Shown here: positions 1-9,805 of the stretch, piece by piece | Layout: the number at the start of each line of letters is the position of its first letter | Numbering within the stretch: position 1 is the stretch's first letter | NCBI GenBank assembly: GCA_022539475.1 | Contig: VCMS01000060.1 | Span: forward strand, 183,694 to 247,693 | DNA length: 64,000 bases | Reading direction: 5' to 3' | Source of the DNA: Gracilaria domingensis | Taxonomy: Eukaryota; Rhodophyta; Florideophyceae; Gracilariales; Gracilariaceae | The notes under the pieces: generated by a model | Seen by the model: only the letters and a program-made list of their open reading frames with translations | Databases searched by the model: none | What the model was told of the DNA's origin: nothing | Made by a program: the position numbers and the translations under genes

Positions 1-1315
1 ATTTGTTTTTAATTTTTCCGGCTGCCAAGTTATTTTCTTTTTAATTCTTGCGTGCCACGTGTGCAATTTGTGAGTGTCCTTGTCCCTATGTAGAAAGGCC
101 CTAAGGGCCGTAACGCTGTCAATGGCCACCATCCTCTGACCGGCGGCCAGTGCTACCGAGTTGCCGACACAGCGTGGCCACGTGGCCACCATATTCCGTA
201 CCAAAAAAATGCAAGATGGCTCTGAAACATTTATTTTTGACAAAGCTTCATTCATTCCCACACCGCTCTAACACGAGCTGCACGAGCCGTATCGAAATCT
301 TCGTGCTGATGCTCCGGCATCCGTCCACACCCCGTTACACTAATCGAAGCACACATTCCTGCCACCACACATCCTCCCACATCTGCCTCATTTTCCGCTC
401 CGCCGTCGCAACATTTACCCGCCCCGTATGTAGCCCCGCCGTACCAACCAGCTGCCCTCGAAACCCGGGCCAAGCCACGCCACGCCGCACTCGTTGTCGG
501 TGCAGCCTGCACACATAAATGTATGGCCTCAATCCTTCTGTCTAACGACATCTTTGGCGTAGGAGCGTTTCTGATTATTTTGCTTCATCCGATTCACAGA
601 GCTTAAGTTTACCCCCCTCATTCTACGAGTAAAGAGCTTCTTCGTAACTCCGACACTGTTCTTTCTGTCATTCTGCAATGTGATCTCTATTCACTGATCA
701 TGCTCTCCAGGTAATGGCAGCGGCTTCCACGTCGTTGCTCCTTCGCTGTGTGATTGCAATCATGATGATGGACCTCCTGCTATTTACTAGTTGAGAATAG
801 CACCGACTGAGATAAAAAATTTCTCATCAGCCTCATCTTTACAGGCAGGCTGTTAATGAATTCAGTTTCCGTTCGAACCAGCCAACCTAACTTACTGCGT
901 TTAGAATATTAGATAGTCTCACAAAATTGCAAACGGATTTCACGACAACGGAGAACGTTCGTCAAGAATAAGGCCGTGTTTTGGAGACAGTGTCCATATA
1001 TCTGCGGTACGAGCGAATCTTCACCTCATCAATTGGGTACCGAGCACATGTAAAGGGATGATGAAATCGATAGCGCATGCTTGGTATTTGTAGGCACGAA
1101 GTCGTCCCCATGGGACTCACTGAACCCGTTCGGTTGTGCGGCAAGGTGTAGAAAAACGCCATGCGCGAGTGCTTGTTCTGCGTCTCTGAGTGACCGAGAC
1201 CCCTAAAGACCTATAATCGTGAGGCAGTTTTCCTTCAGCCTTGCTCGACCTTGCGCAGCTCTCGGTGAACTCGTGGGCCAATTTGCGCCCGGGCCAAGGA
1301 CCGGGAGGGCTACGA
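1..1315. other. no supported gene
   Basis: About 1.3 kb in which I find no convincing gene. Short open frames on both strands lack recognisable motifs and conflict with each other. The stretch 1-540 is C-rich and shares only a short CACGTGGCCACC-type motif with the long repeats at 55.9 and 63.9 kb. That is too little to call a solo LTR. Confidence 0.4.
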
Positions 1316-1498
1316 CCAAAAAGCAGGGCCATATTTTCGACTATAATGTTTACCGGCTGAGAAGTCAAGTAGTCATGCTAATTTGGCTGTGATCGCCCTT
1401 TTGTAGTCGAAAAGTAGTCACAAGAAGCATCGAGACAAAGGTCACTGGTAATTTACTCAGATTCGGACAGAGAGCTCTCTAAAATTTTGCGAGCCACT

Positions 1499-1783
1499 TT
1501 AATTACTTATAGTCCGGCGAAATGCTGTAGCTCTAGGATGCATCAAAGTTTGCTGTGATACCGTAAGCATTTGTGTCTCAGAATGAATAAAGGAGCGTAT
1601 AGTCTCCGTCATTTCCAGGGTTCCAGAGAGCAGTGATTGCCTTTGATTGCCTTCGACGCGACCAAAATCACTGAACAGCCTTTCAGCGGAGGCAGAAGAG
1701 GCCTGGGCCGATAATGCAAATCTTGCTACCTTGTTAAATGAAACTGGGCTAACTAGGCCAGGTTCGTCGTTTGCACGTTCCAA
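1499..1783 (-). pseudogene. hAT transposase C-terminal dimerisation domain fragment
   Basis: This 94-residue open frame carries the hATC core: a run with SASAERLFSDFGRVEGN, then RQSLLSGTLE. In intact transposases this alpha-helical C-terminal segment mediates dimerisation. A second copy with the same core (AERRFSDLARIEGNWRQSL) flanks the Copia insertion site at 34.7/39.0 kb, so both belong to one local hAT family. The N-terminal catalytic RNase H-like domain and BED finger are absent, so this is a relic with no activity expected. The orientation is minus, inside the hAT bounded by 1324 and about 2517. Confidence 0.75.
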
Positions 1784-1847
1784 AATGTTAACGCCGCACC
1801 TGGATCTTGTCTTCTTTTTTCTGTTACATTGATCTATGCGGTGGTCG

Positions 1848-2308
1848 CAGGGGCGGGCGTACTTGTGACTGACTAAATTGTAATTTCTCTACTCATTAGT
1901 CACAAGAAAAAATTATATAGTCAGTGATGTTAGTCATAGAAAGCTTTGTAATATTTTTTAGCTCACTTGTATTAACTTCAGACGCAATTGCGTCCACCAA
2001 AGCACTTTTGGTGCGTTCCGCAAAATGTAGAAGTTTATACTTTGCGCTACGAAATTGTTTTTAAGCTCACTTGTAACAAAAACTCGAAATAAATTGGAAG
2101 TTTTCAACCTTTTCTTTGAAAATCTTTGAGCGTATTTTAGTAAAAAAGAGCATATCTAACCTCCGAGTTTTGTGAATATGCTCCTACTTCTGTATTACGG
2201 TAGACTTTTGCGTTTACCACACCATCGTAAAGGATCTGGGCTTTGCTATGACTAAGATGACTAAATGTTTTTTACCCTCGTAGTCAGTCAGCCACAAATA
2301 CGGCCCTG
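1848..2308. mobile_element. 461-bp non-autonomous hAT element with exact 8-bp target duplication
   Basis: The element starts CAGGGGCGGGCGTACTTGTG and ends, on the minus strand, CAGGGCCGTATTTGTGGCTG. It is flanked by identical GGTGGTCG copies at 1840-1847 and 2309-2316. There is no coding capacity. It is inserted within the older hAT just downstream of the transposase remnant, and ends of this type recur at 34.5, 39.6, 40.5 and 41.1 kb. Confidence 0.85.
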
Positions 2309-2524
2309 GGTGGTCGACGATGCGTTGAATTGATTGCTCTATAGAGCATGTATTTCTATAGATCATCTTACGGTACGTGCAGGTTGTCTTATGTATCTGT
2401 GAAAGACCAGGAGAAGGTCCACGACAATTTTCAGTGACTTCTACAGAATTGTTGTAGTCAAGTAGCCATAGTCATTAAAACATCTGGCGTAGTCGTGGAG
2501 TCGAAAATAGGGGCGTGCAAAAAG

Positions 2525-3110
2525 CCCACGAAGGTGGTTCCCGATTGAGCAATGGCCGCTCTAGTGCGCAATCTGGAATCGCGGAGATGTTATTGGGACT
2601 CCCTGTGTGGTAGATAGATGCTATCAACTGTGCGAATGGCTATCGCACACCCTGTCACTGCATCTGCATCTGACAGCACACACACGCAGCCACATGGAGC
2701 ATGGTTCACTGGGAGGCAGGCATATCCATCTCTTCTTGTTACCCCACGAGGACACGACTCGCACTTTGTGTGGTGCGCCGAGAGGGTAGCAAAGCATTTG
2801 CAGCTGACAGCTGACAGCACTACAACGAGCCATATCGCATTCACGCACCCACCGAGTGGAACCTGAGGCTCACGTCATGGTAGTTTCACTTGAATTTCAC
2901 TAAAAAATTTTGCGACTACAACTTCCGCAATACGTTCTAAGAATCTAGGAGGCGAGTGAGCCCGACGCGACTATTATCAATTTGAGCCCCAGCGGACGCA
3001 CGGACGGACGCACGGACGCGCGGACGAGGGATTGAGGATTCATCACAGCGATTCAACCTGAAGCATGCTTAACAATTCGGAGAATTCTCCGATACACGCA
3101 GGTCGTCATC
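2525..3110. other. no gene; short CGGACGCA tandem
   Basis: I see no supportable gene. Positions 2993-3026 hold a short imperfect tandem of the 8-mer CGGACGCA and its 4-base subunit CGGA, about 34 bp long. Small open frames at 2.6-2.85 kb on both strands overlap each other and lack family features. Confidence 0.4.
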
Positions 3111-3113
3111 GCA

Positions 3114-3120
3114 CGATAAA
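3114..3120 (+). promoter_or_regulatory. TATA-like element of the 3.2-kb unit
   Basis: GATAAAAG-type sequence about 115 bp before the ATG at 3232. The paralogous unit has TATTTAAG in the equivalent place (about 5953). Position relative to the ORF matches the clearer TATA boxes at 48.3 and 51.2 kb. Confidence 0.35.
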
Positions 3121-3231
3121 AGCACCTCCAATGCCCTCGCGCATCATCTCACGGCTCCAATCGCCCCCCCAACTTCCTCCTCGAACTTGAGGACATCCGC
3201 CATCCTGCATCAACCGCAGCCTTCGGCCAAC

Positions 3232-3492
3232 ATGAGCTCCAGTTCGCACATCCGCCCGCGTTCAAAGTCTACAACATCTCCCGGCACACAACGTCGCACC
3301 GCGCAATCTCGTACATCTCTGCCATTGTCTGCTCTGCCGTCGTTCCATGTACCAGCCTCGCGGTCCACCCCACAAAGCCAACCAATCACCCTAACAACCC
3401 CAATGGCGCCACACTCTTCATCGCTTTCGCTGGTCCTTGAATCTCCGCCGCCGTTTTGTCTGCCACCATCTGTCGGCCAGAGTCATTTCTAA
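3232..3492 (+). CDS. hypothetical small protein, paralogue of 6061-6315
   Basis: An 86-residue Ser/Pro/Thr-rich frame of unknown function. It has no signal peptide or domain I can name. The reason to list it is a second copy at 6061-6315 (84 residues). Both start with ATG at the same relative place, share the frame, and end at the same point with the motif SPPPFCLPPSV followed by Q(S/T)HF and a stop. The middle also aligns (VPAS..TPQ.Q.ITLTTP.AP.SSSL). DNA similarity extends beyond both ends of the frame, so the duplicated unit is larger than the ORF. Either this is a real duplicated gene or a dispersed repeat that happens to stay open. The start was chosen by agreement between the copies. 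Confidence 0.4.
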   Translation: MSSSSHIRPRSKSTTSPGTQRRTAQSRTSLPLSALPSFHVPASRSTPQSQPITLTTPMAPHSSSLSLVLESPPPFCLPPSVGQSHF

Positions 3493-3619
3493 ATGCTTCG
3501 TATGATATCGTTCACGGAGCAGAAGACCATTATCGCCGTTTTTACATCAGTGATACGGGTAGTCTCTCCGCACGCCTGCCTTGTCTATTTATCTCAATGC
3601 GTACAATTTCTCTAGCTAT

Positions 3620-5900
3620 TGGTTCGGCTTTTGTGTTGATCACAGCCACCGAACCTCAGTCCCTATCTTCATTGGTGCTTGTAGTTTTCATGAGGTCACG
3701 ACACATGTGTCTACCACAAGTTTGGTCGTGGTTCACATGTCGTGGAGGGGAGCTCAAACTTTGATGTTGACATCCTACATGAATTGTTTCCCCCCCTTCC
3801 CTTCCGTTCCGACCGGACGTTCCTAAGAACACACCCGACTGCATGTACTTGCTTTCTGGGGAGGTAAATCAGACTCTAACTAAAGGTGTCGTCAGCTATG
3901 ATCTTGTTGTTGCATCACATTTGCTTGCTTCAAAGATTTTATTTTATTGATCGCTCATGTGTTGCTCTCTGTTGATCTTTGTTTCTTGGGGATGTGGGAG
4001 ATACAGACCAGGCCAGAGCCCAAGGGCATCTGCTGCACCATAGAGTCACTACTCTATGCGTTCAGTGAGTCCTCACTAGGACTGCACTGCTCCCAGGGCG
4101 GGCGTGGAGGGTGAAAAACAGAGCGATAGGCTTGATCGCTTCCGCCGGCGTCGAGCGGGACGCAAGAAGCTCGAAGATGAGCGCCGCCGCCAGCGCTGAT
4201 CAAGACCTGCCATTCCGCTGCCACGTCCGCTACCAATCAAATCTGTTCTTCGTTCCTCGAAATTACAGTCAAGTTTTCACTCGCCAGCGCCAGCAGTGGC
4301 GGACCCGGCGGGCGGGGTGTGAACACATGCGCAGGGGAAGCCAAACAAATTGGATGCTGCATGTGCGAATTGCACGACGAAGGCGAAGAGAAAAGACGAG
4401 TGTTGCGGAGTTTGGCTGTTTAACAACTTACTTAGTAACTGCTGCACCAATGGGTGTAACCCGCTAAGGTCTACAAGGGTATGTTAATTGGCGGGCAACA
4501 TATGATTGAAAACACTGGGTGGCGGAGCGTGATCAGCGCTTGTCAGCGCGACCGTCGCCGCCTCTTCGCGCATCTGAACGACGCAATGATTGCGCGGGTG
4601 CTGCACGCGCTGAGCGCTGCGCGCGCCGGACGCGCTGCGGGTAACGCGCGCGCGGCCGGCCATTGGGCTACGCGAAGCAGCACGCACAAAAGCGCGTGCC
4701 GTGCGCGTGTTGGTAACGAGAAAAGCCAGCGCAGTTTTTCAGAAATTTGTGAGGCGCGATGTCGCTGATTGTCATCGTGACTTTTCCTCCGTGACCGCGC
4801 TCTGCTCGCGCTCGTACCAAGGGTACGCGCACACCAAATAAGAGCATGCCAAGGCCCTCATGCTCTACCGCGACAGCTTGTTGCTGTACAAAGTGCTGTA
4901 CTCATCATCGCCGCGCTCCCAACACTGGATGCGCCACCTCGGCAAACTCCAAACGAACCGCTAAGCACATACCCTGTAGATGCATCAAGGTGCAGGGGAA
5001 GGCAGTTGGCATCGACAGTGGGGCTGGTTCTTGTTCTCTCTGCAAGGATTTTGGAGCATGTATGACTAAGTTTTCTACCTCTGGGCCCCCCATTCCTCAG
5101 ATTCCTGGGCGTTGGTGTGCTCCAACGTGCGCCCTCATTTTTGAAAATCTCAACGTGATGCAAACTTGCTTGTATTCGTTCCTCTGGCGTCCCCGGAGTA
5201 GGCTTCAACCTGCGAAGGCTCTATGATCAACCGTCAGTGATGGACTTGATCCACCTCACGATTTGGCCTCGTGGTGCGGCTCGCTTTATAACCTGCTCTT
5301 TGGCTCTTGGTTTGGGAAGAAACTTATGCTCGAACACATAAGCCTGTACAAACGAATTGTGCTGTCAGAGTTTACGGCGAGAAAGACAGGTAGAGCGATT
5401 TATATCCGTCAACCGTCGAGCAAGTAGTAGACGACAACAACGTCGTGCACTTCAACGTGACGTACAACGTGTTTTTGCGTGATCGCTGCTTTCTGCGGCA
5501 AAGCAGCGATCAGACAAGAATACTTTTTCGGCGCAAAAGCAGTGATCGAGCAGATGATCTAACGAGCGCATGCAAACATTCTGCCAACGCACGCGTCACG
5601 ATTCAAGTATTCAACATTGCCAGATACATTTCTACTCCGCGTGGATATACCATCGACACGCTTACCCTGAAATCTGCTTAAGTTTTACAATGCACGTATT
5701 TATCGCCGTTTCGTCGTTGCTTTCAAAACATTTGTGAGAGGACTGTGGACATGGCGAGAAGATGTGGAGGCCTCTCAACTTCTTGTCTCTACCCGTTGAC
5801 AACTCATCGCGTCGACCAGGACTCATTGCTGTTGTACTCGAGGCGATGAGATTTGGTGTTGTGGATGACATAGTGACGAGCGATTCACTATCCGCGCAAC
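3620..5900. other. no supported gene
   Basis: About 2.3 kb without a convincing gene. It contains a GC-rich patch (about 4540-4700) of CGCG/GCGC words and short palindromes around AGCGCTGATC. Overlapping open frames on both strands at 4.5-5.2 kb show no recognisable protein family and look like by-products of base composition. Confidence 0.4.
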
Positions 5901-6420
5901 ATACCATCCGCTGGCGGTTCCGCCATTCCCTTGACGAACCCCCACTCATGGCCCTATTTAAGCACTATTTAAGACGCAGAAGCTCTCATCGGCCTCAAAC
6001 TTCCTCATCAAACCTGCTCGCTATCTGCAATCCACATCGTTGGCCACTCCTTCCACTAACATGACCTCCCCTTGGCCTAACCCCTCAGTCGCCACAACTA
6101 CGTCCGACGCGCAGGGTCGCACTGCACAACCACATCCACCTATGCCAAGGTCGGTTGCGCGTTCGCTTCACGTACCAGCCTCGCACGCCACCCCGCAGCA
6201 CCAATCTATCACCCTTACAACCCCTTCGGCGCCGCTTTCATCTTCTCTTCCGCCTGCACTTGTATCACCACCGCCGTTCTGTCTGCCACCGTCTGTCGCC
6301 CAGACTCACTTCTGAATGTTTCGAGTGTTGCCATTGAGGGAGCATGAGACCATCTTCATCATTTCAACATTAGCCAGTCTCCCCGCACCTTTACCCCTGT
6401 TACTCATGTTTCATCTATTT
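5900..6420 (+). repeat. second copy of the duplicated unit at about 3050-3620
   Basis: Direct repeat of the 3.1-3.6 kb unit. It includes the TATA-like region, the small ORF, and some 100 bp after its stop, where both copies read through GAGCA(G/T)(A/G)AGACCAT and GTCTCC(G/C)CAC words. The copies are diverged, so the duplication is not recent. Boundaries are approximate. Confidence 0.55.
6061..6315 (+). CDS. hypothetical small protein, paralogue of 3232-3492
   Basis: An 84-residue Ser/Pro/Thr-rich frame in the second copy of the duplicated unit. It keeps the same start, the same reading frame and the same C-terminal motif SPPPFCLPPSVAQTHF as the copy at 3.2 kb, although many other positions differ. 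A TATTTAAG element (about 5953) lies 105 bp upstream. No membrane segment, secretion signal or known domain is visible. Frame conservation argues mildly for a protein, but two copies are too few to show selection. It could also be the coding-like part of an unrecognised non-autonomous transposon. I have not assigned a function. Confidence 0.4.
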   Translation: MTSPWPNPSVATTTSDAQGRTAQPHPPMPRSVARSLHVPASHATPQHQSITLTTPSAPLSSSLPPALVSPPPFCLPPSVAQTHF

Positions 6421-6429
6421 CTTCAGCTT

Positions 6430-7290
6430 TTCTGCAGATGACAGTCAGTCCGACTAGTCTCAGCTGCTCCCTCCATTGGGGTGTTATTGCCATGCAGTCG
6501 CGATACATTATTCTGTCTACAGAAATGCTGATCGTGGCATTGAATTTGAATTGAGCTACACTCCGTACCAAGGAAACGTATACCGAAACGTACTCAAAAT
6601 CCAAGCCAACTGCATGTCGTTGTTTTCTAGGAAGGCAAACCAGACGCCCACTGACAGTAAAATGTAATCTTCTCCTATCCTTTTGCGTTTCGTTTGCTTG
6701 TTTCAGGCAATGCAAAAGTGATTTTTTTGTTTCATAGACATGCCAATTAAAAGGAAACAGGTTTCATGACAAGTGCAGAACGCGTCAACTTGAACGGCGA
6801 GCAGTGTGGAAAAGCATCACCAAAAATTAACCACAAAGCGCATGCCTGGCTAGGCAAGTACCCTTGTAGTACAGGTATCCAACATTATTACGGGCCGAAG
6901 AGGTCGTAGCGGAGCACAGCTGAGCATGTGGCAGCCGAGCAGAATTAAACGGTGGGAAGTGATCAGAACTGAGAAGGGCATTGGAGTTTGTCGAGATGGG
7001 AGGCAGGCTTTGGTTTTGCGATCTTTTATTTTGTTGTTTTGCAGGGTGACGTGCACAGGCGGCGGGCCGGTGTGTGTATCATACGTATGATGCGATAGCT
7101 TCTAGAGTAGAGAAGTGGCAAACGAGGTCAACATGACCAAAGTTATGACGACAGCACTCGGTGGTCATCCACGCTATACTCTGTCGTCGTGGACGGAGAG
7201 GGAGGACAAGATGGAGCTGCGGCCCCGACCAGGCGGTGCGAGCGGATGGACGACGGCAGTTGAGGGGGGCGAGCGAGCGTGTGGGCGGCA
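6430..7290. other. no supported gene
   Basis: I see no gene here. The region is of mixed composition with only short conflicting open frames. Confidence 0.4.
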
Positions 7291-7301
7291 GGTTGAGAGG
7301 A

Positions 7302-7546
7302 TCAGGAGTTGGCGGACTTGTGTGCCATTTGGTTGGAGTGGGTGGCGGTTTGAGAGGCGGCGGCGGCGGCCTCAGCCTTCCTCTGCTCAGCCTTCTGCTG
7401 CTTACTCCTCATGATTTCGGCGTCCTTTTCCTTCTTGTTGTTGAGGGTTTGGGTGGCGTTGGGCGAGTTGCTCTTCTTTTTTCCGCTTGTTGCCTTCTCG
7501 GCACGCTTCTAAGCGCGCTGGCAGTCGACTTGTCGCTGATTTCCGC
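7302..7546 (-). pseudogene. SERF/4F5-family small protein, terminal exon with premature stop
   Basis: On the minus strand a pyrimidine tract ending CCCACAG (an apparent 3' splice site, exon from 7546) is followed by a frame that opens GNQRQVDCQRA. One in-frame TAG (7509-7511) follows, then KRAEKATSGKKKS. Further on comes NNKKEKDAEIMRSKQQKAEQ and an Ala-rich tail, ending at TGA 7302-7304. GNQR near the N-terminus, the basic middle and the (R/K)DAEIM..KQ.KA block are the family pattern of SERF proteins, small basic proteins that affect amyloid assembly and RNA binding. If the first exon supplies Met-X and one base, codon phase fits. I could not find that exon. The TAG replaces one residue of the conserved part, so this is a recent pseudogene, a sequence error, or spliced differently. 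Confidence 0.55.
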
Positions 7547-7829
7547 CTGTGGGAGGGGGGAAGAATAAACGGCAACGATGGGGGGAAGGACGGCGGTCAG
7601 ATTCAGTGGCTTCACTGGAGGGGGTGGGGGTGCGGCGGGGACATGGGGGCGAGGGGACGGGGGGAAGGCTGCAACTTGCGAGACATGGTTCGCAGGGATG
7701 GAGGTTGGGGCGGCGGGTAGAGGGCGGGGCGGCGAAAGCGGGAGCGGACGAAGACGAGGGGGCTGCGGTGCGGGGTGAGGCGGGCGAGGCGGGCGGCTGC
7801 GGCGCGTCAGCGTAGGGCCGATGGCAGCA

Positions 7830-8230
7830 TCCAACGGTATTTGCACGGCGCGCGGCGCGTTGGCGACTGATGCGACAGCGAGCACAAGTGCATGCGCGCA
7901 GCGCGCCGCGCGCGAGCGGCCGCGACGCGGCCGGCGCGCACGCCGCGTGACACGCATCACACCAGCGCGCCCCCGCGCGCCAGCGGATGGTAAGCGCCGC
8001 GCGCGTGGCGCGCGCGCGCGTGACAGCGCGATGCGCGCGACGAGTCGTTCGCCGGTTCACGTCGCGCTGTGATGCGCGCTCGCGCGCGCGTACGTTACAG
8101 TGGCGCGCGCCGCCGCCGCGCGCGCACACGGCCCTCGACCGCGCGAGCGCTGTCTCGCGCGCGCGCCGCGCCGCGCGGCGTGTGGCTATGTGTACAATTG
8201 TACACGCGCGGGCTGCTCGCAGTTCGCGTG
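7830..8230. other. CG-alternating island
   Basis: About 400 bp dominated by CGCG/GCGC runs, far richer in CpG and GpC than its surroundings. Long open frames exist here in nearly every frame, up to 304 codons, because stop codons are scarce; I treat all of them as artefacts. The island lies 240 bp before the gag start of the retroelement at 8466, so it could be that element's leader or promoter. No matching copy is visible beyond its 3' end. Confidence 0.5.
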
Positions 8231-8465
8231 AGATCCACCGATCTCCCGCTGCTCGAGAGCTGACGAGGGGCTCCGAGAGCGGGAGAACGGGGTCTAGAAT
8301 AAACGAGACGGCGTCTGGCCCCGCCCGGAGGAGACGAGGAGGACCAAACGGGGGGAACCGACTTCTTCCCTGCTCTGTTTGCCCATCCAAAGACCGAGAA
8401 GACGACAACGTAGCTCTCTGCAACGTTTGCTTAGCACGCGCCTCATACTGCCGTGTACTATAGAT

Positions 8466-9782
8466 ATGGACCCAGAGCCAACGCTGTCAAAAATGTCAAA
8501 CGCTCTTGATGTACCGCGCCTCGACGCCGCAAAATATTTTCTCCAGTGGCGTCGAGATATCTCTGAATGGGTCGATATTATTTGTATTGCAGCCCAGAAA
8601 GGGCCAGACAAAAAATACAAAACTATGTCTACAATCTTGGGTCAACTTTCTGTGAAAAATGGCTTACTTCATGCGCAAAAGAGCATAGTCGATAAAGCCC
8701 AAGCAAAAGAGCGAATTGACTTTTGTCAAAACGAGCAGATTCAGGTGGTTCAAGAAATTGTTGATTCGGTTGCGGTTGATCCTACAATTGCTATGGTCAA
8801 CCGCCTCATATTCTCTATCAAAGAGGTATCAAACTGCCGTCGTAAAAACAATGAAAACTTCGTAGCATTTGTAGACCGTTTCCGTGGACTTGCATCTCAA
8901 CATTTGATCCACGCCGATTTTGAATCTTCAACTCACATTGGTGAATTTCTTGCTATCACGCTCATCAACAATGCGAAGCTCCCAGAAAACAAGCTTCACA
9001 ATGCTTTTTTACAGCTCCTTTCTTAAGCGCAGTCTCGCGCCGAACAGAGGCAAACAGCAGTGGGCAGTGGTCTCTTTCCGTTCGGTGTGATGCTGAGGAT
9101 TATAGAAGTCTCTGACTCTTTGGTCAGAACTCTCAAACCCGTAGAAATTCCGGAGACCATAGAGGCCATGTAGTCTCACTTCCAGGAGTACCGGAAAAAG
9201 GTGAAGGAAGCATCCGATGCATTGGCCTTGCAACTTCCACGTTTACCTGAACCGAAGGGTGACAGCAAGTCTGAGAACATAAAAGCGATTGCAAAGCCCG
9301 TAGCTCCTCGAGTAGTCTTGCACCTCAATGATGCTGTCTCCCTGTTGTACTCGCTTTCTTTTGCTACAAAGCAGGCCTTCAACGAGCTGTCCCGCAACGA
9401 CATTGAGACCATGGTTCAGCAGAGAGTTCACAAAGCCTTACTTTCGTACGCTGTCTCTCCGTCTGAGCCACAGCAGTCTTCTGATGGAGGCATGCAGCGC
9501 AATTCCAAGAAGACTGGAAAGAAGAAAAGAGGCCAGTCTCAGAGCCGTTCTGAGGGCCGCAGGGATCCCGCGAATAAGCGACAGAACGCTTCGAAGAAGG
9601 GCTTCTGCTTTGATTGTGGATCTACCCAGCATTACCGAAACTCGAAGGATTGCAAATATAAGGACGGAGAAACTTATCTGCAGAGAATGGTTCGACTGGA
9701 GAAGGAGTCATCCGAGAAGAACAAACCGTCTGAGAGGTTTTTTCGTCGAGGCTCCACACCTTCGAACTCCAATCAAGCCTAA
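8466..9782 (+). pseudogene. Copia gag (capsid and zinc knuckle), two nonsense codons
   Basis: The frame opens with ATG at 8466 (MDPEPTLSKMSNALDVPRL) and runs in one frame to a stop at 9780-9782. TAA (9024-9026) and TAG (9171-9173, probably from CAG) interrupt it; the sequence between still reads as helical capsid-like protein. Near the C-terminus a basic stretch precedes a knuckle, CFDCGSTQHYRNSKDC. This is CX2CX4H followed by Cys after six residues, rather than the usual four. Gag forms the virus-like particle and binds element RNA. With both stops, only the first 186 residues could be made without readthrough. Confidence 0.7.
9738..9743 (+). promoter_or_regulatory. possible -1 frameshift site between gag and pol
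   Basis: A T6 run read by gag as two Phe codons (TTT TTT), 37 bases before the gag stop. The -1 frame is open from here through the start of the pol region, so slippage would fuse gag to pol. It is not a perfect X-XXY-YYZ heptamer, because G precedes the run. I did not work out a downstream pseudoknot. Confidence 0.25.
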
Positions 9783-9805
9783 TAATAAGGCGTGGAGCCC
9801 CAAAT

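Larger units (their letters stand above)
1324..2517. mobile_element. decayed hAT transposon (outer copy)
   Basis: The left end starts CAGGGCCATATTTTCGACT. The right end, read on the minus strand, is CACGCCCCTATTTTCGACT, so the two ends form an imperfect terminal inverted repeat. The flanks CCAAAAAG (1316-1323) and GCAAAAAG (2517-2524) agree at 7 of 8 bases, as expected for an old 8-bp hAT target duplication. Inside lie the hAT dimerisation-domain remnant (1499-1783) and a second, smaller hAT (1848-2308). The exact right boundary is uncertain by one base. Confidence 0.65.

Noticed and set aside
7409-8423. Long open frames (183 and 304 codons) on the minus strand, and several on the plus strand
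   Set aside because: All lie in the CG-saturated island where stops are rare; every frame is open and compositions are Arg/Ala/Pro runs. Only the SERF-like frame at 7302-7546 has family features.
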